Shown here in pieces: positions 14,101 to 26,886 of a stretch of 64,000 nt of DNA. The stretch is from Tyto alba. Taxonomy: Eukaryota > Chordata > Aves > Strigiformes > Tytonidae. The translations under genes were made by a program, and so were the position numbers. The stretch is taken from assembly GCF_018691265.1 (NCBI RefSeq), contig NW_024881282.1, positions 53,389,122-53,453,121 of the forward strand, written 5' to 3'. Below the pieces are notes generated by a model. The model saw only the letters and a program-made list of their open reading frames with translations, searched no databases and had not been told where the DNA came from. How positions within the stretch are numbered: the first letter of the stretch is position 1; each line of letters begins with the position of its first letter.

Positions 14101-17100
14101 GTTTAGCTAACAGCACAGCTGTATTTGCCTAGGAATAGTTCTGTACAAATGTAGCCAGAAATATTCTGCTAACTGAATTGGCTTGGATATCCCTTTACTA
14201 TGTTGTTTTGTCATATACAGACATGCCGAGAGGTTAAAAAAGCTTTTCACATAGGAAAAAAAATTCAGCCTACAGACCTTTGCTTCCTACCTTCAAATCC
14301 TTAGTCTATGAAAAATACAGATTTTAAAAGTGTGAGCAACTTTTACTACATGCAATTTAATTTGCATTTATCTGTTTATTCACACAACACAATACCTCAT
14401 TTTCAAAATTATATTCTTCATCATATGTCAACTTCTTCATAACAGCCAACATGATTGCCTAAGATAAAAAAAGAACTATAAGCATAAACAGTTAAAATCC
14501 TACAGTAAAGGAAACATTAAAGCAAGTGTTAAATGTTTACAAATATTTTAAATCCCATTTGAATTATTATTTTCAGAGATTTAGCAGAAGCAACAGTCCA
14601 AATTAAAAGAGATGGATTATATCCAAACAGTACACAGATGCCATTCCAGATACACAGTGTTGATGACTTGAAGCTCTCAGTCTCTTGACAGTATTATCTG
14701 GCTTTGCTTCCTGCTTGTAATCTGTGCTATTTGGTTCACCCTGCAAACAACAATTAAGACAACTGAACTAGGCAGAGGAAGCTAAACAGATTGTCCAAGA
14801 TCCTATTTTAAAGGGGCAGGTCAGCTTAGCTATAACATTAACTTCTCTAATAGCTCAACATTCTTGAAAGGTTTTTTTGGGGACAGGTTAACAAGCTGAA
14901 TTGGTTCAGCAAAGAATCCAAGAGTAAGAGCCAGGAGCAGCAAACGAGTGAGAAAAGCAAAACCTTCCCTTTTCAGCAGCAGCAAGTTATTAGATCAGTT
15001 AAAACACTGATGTGCAATTTTATCTTAGTAGGGACCATTCATAAGTCCTAGAACAGCAATAAAGACTTGATCTTGTTTCTGAAGTCTCAAACTCTAAATG
15101 TATCACTTCGATCTTACAAAACATTTACTAGCTCAGGTTTTTAGAACTCTGATTTAATGTTTAAAATACATGGAGTATCCAATTCCATTCATGCTTTCCA
15201 GAATGGACAGAAATTGGACTGACACGAACAGTTAACTAAAACAAGTGTTTAAAAATCTATTGTATTTTAATTTTCACTTCAGTTTAAGTTTGCTCTGGAG
15301 AACCTACAAAAACGTGTATTAAATCTAAAATATTCCAAATGGACAGAAAGCTATTCTGAATAATTAAAACTGAATCAGAGGCAGACCATTTTTATATCTA
15401 TGACAAGTGTTAGAAGTCCAAGAGAATATTAGGTAGCAACAAGTAATTGGGCAGAACATATCCACATATTTAGTACAAGGAACAGGTTCACTGAATATTG
15501 AAGAAGACTCAGTTGAATTATAACAGGTATTTGATCAGCATTACAGAGCACCTCATCCCTATACCTATTGCCAGGTGAAAAAACAAATTTGGGGCTTTTT
15601 CACCCCCCATTGGTTAAATTCAGTAGCCAACAGGTTTTATTTTAACTATAGCAAATGAAAATGCTCATCATATCAGCAATAACTTGATTAGCATTTTGCA
15701 ATTCTCTTCCAGTAATTGAGTTTCTAAAGGCAGATAGCCATAGATTTCAGACAAGGGAACAAGGTAAATTAAAACAAACAAAAAAAACCACTCTCAACTT
15801 TTCACAAATTAATCACAGTTATGTATTTTTCATTTTAAGTGCAAAATCTGAAGGTTTTTTAACACTAAAAATGGACCAATTAATTAAACTTAGGTTACCA
15901 AGGTGAAATTCTTGGTGATCTTGAATAAAAACACCTGTAATACTTTTAAGGAAGAACATGGTCAAATAGCAAGAACGTGATCAGGCTTTCTATTGACACC
16001 AAATGTCAGCATCACCTGTGAGAAGTCTAGTATCACTTCTTACAGAGAATCAGAAAGAATTAAAACAACTGCAAAACATTACTGTGATATGCTTGTAGCC
16101 AGAAATGCTTAGAAATACCTGTCATTTTAAGAATTTGAAATGTGATCCTGCTGATGAGAAAAAAAACTTTAGGACTTCAAAGGCACAATAAACAAGATCC
16201 CCTTTTTTTCTTGTTCAAATAATGAACATGTTGAAAGTGAGAACTGCTTAGGTGCAAAACTTTAAAAGGAATGCTGCTAATCACACAATTTAAAGCTTAA
16301 GACAGACAACAGTAAGATTCAGACTATTTCCAAATACTTTCTTACTACGAGTTGGATGAAAGAAGAAAGATTGGTATGATTGCTTCTCAGTTTAACACAA
16401 ATCCTCAAGAAGTGCTCGGTAAAACTGAGAAATAATTAAAACATGGAATTCTTCATTAAGAAAGCAAGTTTAACAAAACAACAGATTTCGGGACAGTAAC
16501 ACATTCAAATGTGAAGTGTACTGCAGTAGAAATTTGGTTTGATCCAGTTTTAAGAAAAAGAGAGACACAGTAACAAAAATAAAGATTCAGTGATGTTTTC
16601 AAACTTCTCTTACTGTGTTACTTCATCCAGTTTAAACAGACATTAGACAAAAACAGATCAAGACAACTTAAGACCACAGTTATCCAAATTCAACTTTTCA
16701 TGTTAGAACAGGTACAGAATTCAATTTTCTTTGTAAAGGAAAAGAAATCACAGCTGTCAGCTGTATGAACTTACAAAATATCTGCACCAATTTAACCAGT
16801 TCAATAGCTAGATTAGTACATCCACATTGGTTCAGAAGTCATAGGGAAAACAAATTTAAAAAGGACTGTTCTGAAAAAAAATAAAAGTTTACTACCTCCA
16901 AAACTGGACATATACCCTATTTATTAAACCTAATGCTTTATATACATAAGCTTAAGTTTTTATAAACTCAAGCATATAAGCTTGAGCTTAATGCATAGCT
17001 TAATGTAATGCTTAACATATAACTGATCATTATAAATACAACTGTTACATTTGAACTGCAGCTTCTTTCAGAAGTTTAACTTGTGATATTATCAAGGGTT

Positions 17101-20100
17101 GAATTTTACAACAACCCTTCCCATACTTCTTCCAATCCTTTGGAATTAGGACAGTTTTTAATAAAAATACAAAGCTTTGGGGAAAAAACCCCCTCTTCTA
17201 TCTTGATTTAAAAATATTCTATCAACAGTACAGATTGTATAGGAGTTAACCAACATATGACTAAGGGTTGGTTAGGAAGACCAGCTCTAAGATAGCTTTC
17301 ATCTTCATACACAATTCAATATAGATTCACTATTTAAGTGAACAGCTGTAGTTACTTAGCAGAAAATGGAACATACCGTCCTTATGTCTTCCTTTTTATT
17401 TATTGCCACATATATATTAAGGCATATAAATAAAAGATGATTCGTTTCAGCAAAATGAAAGATTCTGACCCAATGTGTTCTTGAAAAGAAGAATCTCTAA
17501 TAAAAAGAAAATACATACCTCTACATTAGCTTTCTGTTGGTCTGAAAGTGCAGAAAGCTGTAAAATAAAATTTCAAGTGTTATTTTTTTTGTATAGTATT
17601 TCTTTTATTACTAATAGGAAAAGACAAGTTTTCTTTTAACAGTCATACTATCTGCAAGCCTCCTTTCTACTTAACACAAGATTTAACCCAATTCCTTCAG
17701 ATTTCTAAACAACACTAAAGAAATAGCATGACCACATCCATTAAAGACACTGAATACTAACTAGTGAAAAAAATTTTCTTGCAAGTCAGTTTGCACATAG
17801 TATGAGATTCGTATTTCCACAAAAAACGAACTAAATAATATGTCAAAAAGTGATGTTAAATTGAAGCCAGACATATTTACTTGTTTCAGGATGTGAAGGT
17901 AGTCATAACAAAAGCCAATGATATTAGATGAGATGTCATCATCTTCGTGAATTAGCAGTTGCAACATTAGGGCCACTTTTGCTTCAATAGCTTGCAGAGT
18001 GTCTTGAGCACTCTTCATATCACCATTTTTTATGAGCTTAGTCCAACTAGCTATTAATGCTTGCCCCATCCCATTGACCAGCTTAGAAAATCTGGCCAGA
18101 AAATCCACATCATCTTCCTGCAAGAAAAGACATCTGATTAGAAATACTAGCAGAACTCATGTTTAAATGACATGCGCTTACAGACTGTACTACCCATGTC
18201 CAGTATATAGAAGTAGTAAAACCAACATTTGTCTCCTACATGGAAAGTCCAATTGCCTGGTTCTTTTCCTCTGGGGAATGTGGAGAGAAAAATTAGAGCA
18301 ATGCCAGATCTGGCTGTCCTTTGTGATACAATGGTAGCTTGCTTCATCCCTTCAGATTAGTTTACTGTTTCTCTTTTTACTCTACAGCAAGAAGCAGGTT
18401 CAAAGTAAAAGCAGAAGCCCACACCTACCATAAATTTTAGGCTGTATAAGAGGAAAATCTTTTTATAGGAAAACTTCAAAGAATTAACACCTGTAGCTCA
18501 CTTCAGAAATACTGACAGTGAGTAACTTTCAGTACTGTCTGTAAAAGTGAGTTAATATTAAATATTTATGGCTTGCTTTTCCTGAAATACATTGATCAGA
18601 ATTGAGAAATACCCCTAGACCAGTCACCCCAAACAGATATTTTGCTCCCTGCCATAACTGTACAAAAGCAGAAGTATAGAAAGCCTTCCTCAGGAAGGCT
18701 AAGGTAAGATTTTCAGAGGAACACCTCCTAAATTGATGAATGCACATTTTTGGCATTTTAGTATGAATACAAATTTGACAAAGGCTTCAAAATTAAGAGA
18801 TAACTGCCTTGCAGTCTAAGGACTATAGCCTCATAAGGGCTGGTTCCTCTTTCTCTATGGCAGGTAGCAAACAGCTGTTCCTTAAACACTGTGACGTCCA
18901 GGGTACGTGTGTTTGTTTAGCAGGTATTTTTTTCCAGCTTATAGTTAAGAAATTCAAGCCTCACATCTGATTATGCAGACATGCAGAACAGCATATGTGC
19001 CCTTAAGAAAGCTCTTTCCTCTACTTCACTATGCACAGCTGATCTAATGTCTCACCCCAAAAGACCTCTACCTTGGCTACAATACCTATTACGGAATCAT
19101 TTGGAAGAGAAGATTCAAGGCAACAAAACAGAAGCACCATTAACAGTAATCAGAACATGCTTTATGAGAGAAACAGGAGTTACATAATACCTTCTAAAAC
19201 GAAAAACTCATGCTGAAGACAAATGAAATGCAGTGTGTTTTAAATGAATAAGGAATATTAATAACAAGCTGTTAATTTAAGTATAAGAAAACGAAAAGAA
19301 GTACTTAGCTTTGATGCAGAAGCACAACTAATTCTCCCTCATCTGTGGGCTTAGTTTTATAGTTTTCTGCTAATTTGCTTATCTAAGAACTGTCAGAAAC
19401 CTATGACTCATTCCTGTTGTAAAAATCAATATACAAACCTGATCAATACTGAAGAGGCCAGCAGACTGCAATACTTGACATAAAGATTCAACCAATTTTG
19501 TTTTATCAATTGGGTCCATTCCCTTATTTACAATTTCAAACAAACAATCACAAGCTTCTTCCCGAAGAACTTCCACAGACATGTGACCTAGCAGCATATT
19601 TATAAACCTTCAGAGAAAAAAAGTTTATTTTTATATCTACACAGTAGCATCCTATAGAAGCTCTATATTATTTGTGTGCATATATACAATGGTTTCTTTT
19701 TACAAGACAGTTTTAAAGTCTATTGCACTGACTAAACCCAGCATTTCATACATTTTAAGGAGAACCCAGTAAACTGTGTAGTGTCTATTTTGTCCATGAT
19801 ATCAGCTTGTCTTGCAAAGTCAATCAATCTACTAAAACCCCCAAACTCCAAAGATTTATACATAATCGAAGTTCCTTTTTAAAGATGAGTTTTAATTCTG
19901 AAATACAGTCAGCATGCTATCAAGATTATTTTTGTGAATATATTCCACCAAAACCCCCTTACCTTTCATTGGCTATCAGGCTCAAATCTATCCAGGACAC
20001 ATAAGCTCCAACTACTTCAAGGCACTGGCATGTCAATTCTGAGTTATTATATTGATAGTTTTGTAAGATTTGGTACCATGATTCCACCAAACTTGGAATG

Positions 20101-23100
20101 CACTGTTCCCTCATAGTATCTTTTAATAAGGTGTTCCTACGAGCCTCCTATCAATACAGAAAAAGGATAAAGCAATCTTCTCATACATTACCATCTTGTC
20201 AAATTAGAAGCATTTTTGTATCTACTATCAGATACCACTTGTCCTAGCAAGGTAAATAACTCAAATCAGAAACCCAAAGAGAGCACCTTTTTTTCCTGCA
20301 AGAAATAAAACCAAAATACCCTAGTTTCCACTTTTTTTTTTTTTTATTATTATTTATTTTTAACCACAATGCCCAAACAGCGAAGAAAGGCAAGCAAAGG
20401 GGAAAATTCATCTATATCATTAAAGCAATTTTTGATGTTAGGAGTTCTTAAAACACTAGAAGAAATTAACATTTTAAAATGAGTCAGTCTAAAATTAAAT
20501 TGGCTCAGTCCATTAGTTTTTGTTTGCTAGCTCTTCAAGCAAAAAAATATATTAACTGAAGATTATGAAATCATAAAAACATTAAATAACATAAGGCTTT
20601 TAGATCTAAACCATCTAATGTCTCTAAAACAGAGTTGCCACAGGAAAAAAACAACATCTCTACAAGTCTTCTGCTCTAATGAGAGTACGAGAACTTTTTG
20701 GAAATTTAAAACAAATGTTAATGCAAAATAATAACTTGCCTCTGATGTATGAACAACATCCCGGTCTACCAGCTCAGCATCAACAGCCATCAGGATTCTG
20801 AGGTACATATCCACGCCTCGTGGATTAAGGTCAACTACTGATAGAATATCAAAAAAAAACTTGGGCCATTTTGTGAGATATTCAGTAACAAAAAGCAGTG
20901 CAAAGACTTGTGCTGCTTTGTTGCGAATAAAAGTCTTCTCAGGCTGGGGATTCAGCATCTGGCAGAAACAAGATATTTCATTTGTACATGCTTACTAAAT
21001 TGGAGAAGAATCATACATGCTTGTTGATCCCTGTACAGTCATTAATATACTACCTCTCTTCCTGGCTGAGATCAATAAAAAGCCTTACTCTTCTAAGTAT
21101 TTTAAAGAAAATTTAGCTAAATTGTAACGAAACAGGGAAAACATTCTCTCTGGGTGATACAGTCCTAAGCCCTTTATTCCATACAAAGACATTAAGTGTA
21201 CTATTTGAAGACTGAAAGCTAAATTGTCAGTTTGGTGAATGAAGCAAACAAGAACTTCCAGAAAACAAGTTACAGTCCTCTTGTAGCTAGCTTGTGTCTA
21301 CATTAGATGTTAGCTTTAAGATTAGTAAAGGAAGTTTGTAAATCCAAGCTCATTCGGGGTGGGAAATTTAGAACAGTCTGTCACTACCAATCTCCCCCTC
21401 TCTCTTTCCTCCTCCTTTCCTATAAACTCCTCCTAAATGGAACAGCTTGCCACAAAGAAAAAATAAAAGCAATTTAATCCATTTCACAAGGATCTATTAT
21501 TTTTCAAGCTGTGTTATAGTCTATTTCCTACTGTTAAGTTTTCTACAAACAAAGCAACTAAATTAGTTTCCAGTGTCGAAGAGGAGTAACAACTACATAA
21601 TGGCAGGTATAGGCAAAAGCTTTTACCAGCCCACTTGACTGTTCTGCTGACTGCAAACTCCTGAGTCTAACTGATACTACATGTTCAGCTACAGTAACTA
21701 ATTCCACAAGAAAGAGTAGCCAGTACTCTGCCATAGTATTAACAGAGGAGTGATGCTGTTCATTCATAAACATCTCCAGGTATTGTAAGTAGACGAGTTA
21801 GACAAGGAGGTTCTTAAAAACAGAATGACTGCTGCTCCTCCTCCACTCAAACATCAGGAATCTGGATTATATCTCTCTAAAGGGAAACTTTTAATACTCC
21901 TTATTTCACACACAACTTTTTAAACCACAATCATTATCTGGTAAGAGTTTTATATTTAGTAGTAAGTCCAAGCACAGACTTCTTTACAATATCTGATTTA
22001 AAGAATTTTTAATGAAGATTAGGACGTTAGAAGCTCTTAAACATCAGATACTGTATCTCTTCAGGAAGATATATTTAAACTCAAATGACAGATTAAACAT
22101 TTAGGTTGTACTCAGTGGCTTCTGTTAGCCTACTACGTAAGACTGCTGTGAAGGGACATACCTGTGCTTGCAGCCATGTTACGAGCGTTTCCCTAATTAG
22201 CTGCTGCTGGACTTCAGTAAGTTCAGAGTACCTGAAACAAAGCATAATGTAATCAAAATACAACTGCTTCATGGCAAGCGTGATATTCAGTAAGGCAAAA
22301 ACTCTTAATATTGCACGTATTACTGCACATTGATGAAGATGAAAGGTTCCTAGAAAAGGAATTTACACAGCTAATTGCACATTAAATTTTTGAATCAAAG
22401 ACATAAAACCAAGGAAAAATATTTTTCCTGTATTAATGGACTACATCTTGAGGCACTACTGCCTCCTACATTGGAGCAGGAGCTTGAAATTTTGCAGGAA
22501 GGCTGCTCTATCAGGGACAGAACTTATGACCTTGATAAAAATACACATTTGACCATATGCCATGGGGAGAATGACAAGACATCTCTATTATGCTCAAACT
22601 TGTTTACTACATGTTGAAGAATGTCAATAGCACAAGGAAGTCCTTCAATGATCTGACCTATAGTACATTTATTATCAAGACATATGTCAAAATAAAAAAG
22701 CAAACAAGTAATTCTGCTTTATGTCATACATATAGTCTTGGCAAAATTTGAGATTTTACCCAGCCCACCTCAAAAACTATCCACACATGTTCCTTTCCAG
22801 GAATAGCTAAGCTGAGAAAACTCTCCTTGCAATAGATTTGGTGCAGTCCTTAACAGGAATGACTGCTGAATGTGACTCCAGTGTTCCTGTCACAAGTAAC
22901 TGCTCATTAAGGAAAAGGAAAAAAGCAACCTCACTGAAAATGCTCAGAGAAAGTAAGCAGCAGGAAAACAAGAGAAAACATACTGTAGGAAGCAGGTGAC
23001 AGGAGTGGAACAAGCAGAAGAAAATGGACAATGAGGTAAAATCAGGTAAATTAAAACACAGAAAGTTAAGTCTTTCATTTTTTGCTCTGATACATAACTG

Positions 23101-26100
23101 TGAAAATCAGTCACAAAATACATCTTATTCCTATCTAAAGCCTGACCCACATGTTCAGTATATTGTAACCAGTCACAATGATATTGCAAGAGGCAGACAC
23201 CTCTGCCATGATGTTCAAGTCCAGACCAAAGGAGCCCAAAGAGTGAAAAAAATACAGTTGCAAGCAATGAAGCTTACACGATTTCAAAGTATTTTTTTCC
23301 TAAAATTATGATTCTATGAAAACACCACTTAGTAAAAAGACTACTTTCTCTTAACGTCTCTGCCATGGTTACTGAATGAATAGGGCTTTGTCTGAAGTCC
23401 AGGACTCTGTACTGAGCAAGGGTGCCGCTTGCAGGACTCTTTTCTGGAAAAATCAGTGAGAGTACAGACTAAGGCTTGACTCTCCATAAAGGAATGGCTA
23501 AGTAAATTTCAAGCAAGCCTTGGTAATTGTGTCTGTGTTGGGCCATACGCAGGTGTTAGACTAGCTATGTAGAGCATGCTGCTCAAAACCCAACTACTCC
23601 TCTCCCAGGAAAAAGTGAAGAAATACAAGAAAGTCCTCTGGACCAGATTAAAGTCACCTCATCAACCACACTGAGATAACAGATACCATTTTAATTTCTT
23701 TGCAAGCAGAGTAAAAAGGGTGTACATGGCTGGTATCAAGAAAGATTACTCACTTGAATTTAATTTGATGTTCCAGAACTTGGAAGCAAAAGAACTTGAT
23801 GTGATCATCACTAGAAAATAAAAGAAAATTCTGTTACTGGTGGCAATATGGTATGCTTCTCCAGGAAGAAAAAATTCCTCAAATATTACAACCAGGTCAT
23901 CGCTTTAGCAAATGAAGAATTACTGTGTGCCAGAGAAAAATGCTACTGCTATTACTTCAAAGCAAAAATGACAAATACTCAAACAGTTCATCTAGTAAAA
24001 ATGAACAACTGTTAAGCTAATATTTATGTTTGATATGATAATCTTTTTTTCCATAGCCACCAATTTGTTACGCTTTGATTTCAGTACTGAACATACAAAA
24101 CTACAGTAACTATTGTATCTTGCCTTTGTAAAAATCTTTCAGGCTTCAATAGTATGTTTGGGGTCCATTAGTACACATTGTGTCTTAAAGAGCAAAGCTA
24201 AAGACAAACTGAGGTATAGATTAGGAAGGGTCATTCCACATGAAATATAGTCTACACAAGTTTTTCATCTTACTATCTAAAAATTGTAACAATCAATGTA
24301 TTTTAGTAAAGATTATAAAATGTTTTCAAATCTTGTGTGGTTTTGTTACTTACTCTATACTCTGTTGGAATCAGAAGATTTGATAACCCATTTACAAAGA
24401 AGCATTCATTTAAATCACATGTTATTCAGGAGATATACACCCCTCAGTTTCCTTCCAACCTGAATTGTTCTGTGATACAGCAACAACCTATTATTTTAGA
24501 TCTAAATATACAACTTTGTGCAAAAATAGGGGCGACTACACACTCTTCGCATCTTGAAAAATGGGATGACCTACACCATAGAATACCGCATATAAAGCCT
24601 GTAGTCTCACAACAGGAAATTTTCAGCACTCTTCCCCTAAAGACAGCACTAGAACTCATTCTTTTTCCCTGGATTTCATAAAGCAGCAGTCTTTAAGGTA
24701 CTAAATTAATATGGAGTTTTATTTATACATTGCTCTTCCTTGAAAGGCATTATACAGAAGCCACAGATCATCTATGATACTAAAAACAGTATGAAGACCA
24801 TATTAACTTTCAGCAATTTACAGTTTGCCTATTATGCTGTAGAGTTAAAACCAGAACCAAACATATTACTTATTCAAAAAAGCAACGATTCTTATCTATA
24901 TTACCTGTATATACTCTGGGCTAACGCTTCTGCACAGACTTGCCAAGCATCCTGAGATATCTTCAGCTGTTCAAAGTAGGCTAGTGCCTGCAAACATGCG
25001 AGTAAGTTTAATTTAAAAAAACCAAACCAACCACACCTCATTCACACTTAGACTCACTTTTAAACAGCTCTTCTTCAAAAGACCAGTATTTGGATACATC
25101 CAAGTATTTATACGGCTCCCTAATTACCATAACACAAGCGTGTTTCCTCAAAAGTTAATATCATAGGTATTCATTTCCACTTTACATTCAATACAAAGAT
25201 TTTTGTTACCTGAATATAAAACTCATAGAATCAGAAATTTGGGGGTTAGAAGGGACCTCTGGACACAAGGTCAACTACAGGAGGTTGCTCAGGGTCTTTC
25301 AATCTAGGTGGAAGTTCACATCCAAGTTAAAATTCCTTCCACAAATTCTAAAGAGAAAATGACTTAGATTTTTTACTGAAAACAGCTCTTTTTGTTGCAT
25401 CTCTTTGACTGTATTAGACAGCAGACTCATGAAGCATTCAAACATTGATCACCTGACAACTGTCAGTTTATGAATCTATTACAGAGATTAGAAAATTCTT
25501 CTACCAAATTTTAGATAATCAAGTTGCTTATCAGAATTTCTAAATAGCTATTGGCAACAGTTAACTTGATCTAATTGCTTTTAGATTTAGTGTGGCCTGT
25601 TACACAGAATGGAAAGGTAACTTTTGAAACAGAGATTAGATTAACAACATTATTTCAAAACTCTGAATGCATGTATTTCAAGGGGTTTTTTTATCTGTTG
25701 CTTTTTTGTTTTGTGCATTAGTTCATAATTGTTTCCATTCATCAAAGTAATTATTCGGCAAGTTAAAGTTCTTAAAACAGAAATTTACTTCCTGCAGATA
25801 GTACTGGAAATTTTCTTATATTGAACAGTTTTACTAGAAATTATTTCATACTTCCTATACATGTTACACCTTACATGATTAGTGAAAAGGTAAGTCACTT
25901 TTTTTATAAAATTAGGCCGACTGCATAGTTAAAAGGTCAATAAATTTATAAGCTTCAAATTTTATAGTGATACTCTTAACAGAACACTAAAGATTAGCTA
26001 TATCCATCCTTTCAAAAAGGACAAATACCCAGAACCAACATATTTAACAGGCTGCTTAGCAATACCAGGCTGCATCAAACTACATTTTTAGCTTTCTTAT

Positions 26101-26834
26101 ACATTCCAGGATTTGTTTTATGAACACAAACCCAAGGTATTAACATCCTCATTTCTGAAAGATTTTAATCCAAGTTATCTTGTACAGAGTTGAATCAACT
26201 CGATAATCAATCAGTAAGCAGAAATAGTTACTCATTACATAAACTGTAATGACTTTTCATGGAAGCACCTCTCTTACGAAGTAAGTAACTATTACCCACA
26301 TACCATGATTACTTTTCTTAACCTGCTCTATGCTAATACAAGCTTCACTACAGTTAAAAACACACATTTCATTAGAAGACACTAAAACCACGTAATCCAT
26401 GCAAATAAAAACACATCTAAGAATGATAAGGGCCCTTGCAAGCAACTCATTGTTTTCAGTGGCTGCTTTTCATTCTGTGGGAACATATGAAAGGAGCTGA
26501 GCAACAAGTACAAAGAATTGAAAGTACTGAAGAAGTCAGAGCTCAGAAAAATAAAGTCTATGCATGTTAAGTGTAGTTTCACAGGACTGATGACACATGA
26601 CCTTCAGCTTACACGCTTGTGACATGACTTTGTTTTGTATTTGTCACCATGAACCTTATGTATTGGTTAACCAAAAAAACCCAGCACCCCAGTCTCCCAC
26701 CCAAGAAAATATGAGAATTCTGCACTGAAACAGCACCCCCAATTATTAGAGAGAAAGGCAAGTTAATTACATACTCTTTGTCTGAAGTCCGCATCAGCAT
26801 TTGGGTTTAGCCCTAAAAGGGCTTGTTCATCCAT
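2149..26834 (-). CDS. XPOT: Exportin-T (exportin for tRNA), 24 coding exons
   Basis: XPOT is a karyopherin-beta family receptor that binds mature tRNA with RanGTP and carries it through the nuclear pore. Coding exons on the minus strand, in transcript order: 26834-26775, 24987-24905, 23810-23754, 22231-22162, 20958-20740, 20147-19963, 19607-19439, 18117-17881, 17557-17519, 14458-14396, 13400-13276, 12447-12303, 12148-12029, 11858-11764, 10978-10909, 10468-10230, 9726-9441, 7668-7479, 6246-6130, 6044-5929, 5446-5399, 3951-3880, 2724-2668, 2175-2149. They sum to 962 codons plus stop with every phase matching, equal to the human length as I recall it. The N-terminus reads MDEQALLGLNPNAD and the C-terminus VFFQRAKP. 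The importin-beta-like N-terminal region (about residues 100-250) precedes a helical-repeat solenoid. All junctions are GT-AG except the intron after 20740, which starts GC. The start codon has G at -3 and +4. No frameshift or internal stop was seen. Confidence 0.97.
16940..17020. repeat. GCTTAA-rich imperfect repeat with hairpins
   Basis: Inside the longest internal XPOT intron (14459-17518), a roughly 80-base stretch repeats AAGCTTAA/GCTTAATG-like units. It includes a perfect 7-base inverted repeat, CTCAAGC and GCTTGAG, separated by six bases, beside a second near-perfect one. It looks like a decayed simple repeat. Confidence 0.5.
20734..20739 (-). other. XPOT: GC splice donor in XPOT
   Basis: The exon ending at 20740 closes with TCAGAG and is followed on the minus strand by GCAAGT. 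The next exon opens at 20147 with GAGGCTCG after a TAG acceptor. Only this junction gives the conserved residues HTSE-EARRN and keeps the 962-codon frame. AG followed by GCAAGT is the usual consensus of U2-type GC-AG introns, so this is probably a real non-canonical donor, not a sequencing error. Confidence 0.9.
25224..25310 (-). mobile_element. CR1 LINE 3'-end fragment in an XPOT intron
   Basis: The plus strand reads CATAGAATCAG, then GGTTAGAAGGGACCTCT, then GGTTGCTCAGGGTC. This is the reverse complement of the conserved 3' end of avian CR1 elements, so the copy is a minus-strand insertion truncated at its 5' end. It lies in the XPOT intron between the exons at 24987 and 26775. It is short and diverged. 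Confidence 0.8.
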
Positions 26835-26886
26835 CTCTATTGCTATACTCTTTGTTTCCTACTCCTAACTGGTTTGCCCACTTCTT
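26835..26886 (-). other. XPOT: XPOT 5' UTR part of exon 2
   Basis: Just upstream of the XPOT start codon, the minus strand has a pyrimidine-rich acceptor (TTTCTCCTCTAG, ending at 26887). This makes 26886 the likely 5' border of the exon carrying the ATG. The sequence between acceptor and ATG is purine-rich with no pyrimidine tract, so the two later AG dinucleotides before the ATG are poor acceptors. Confidence 0.7.

Noticed and set aside
22375..23311. Short ORFs inside an XPOT intron suggesting a nested gene
   Set aside because: Small, without splice partners or known domains; the XPOT exons on either side join correctly without them.
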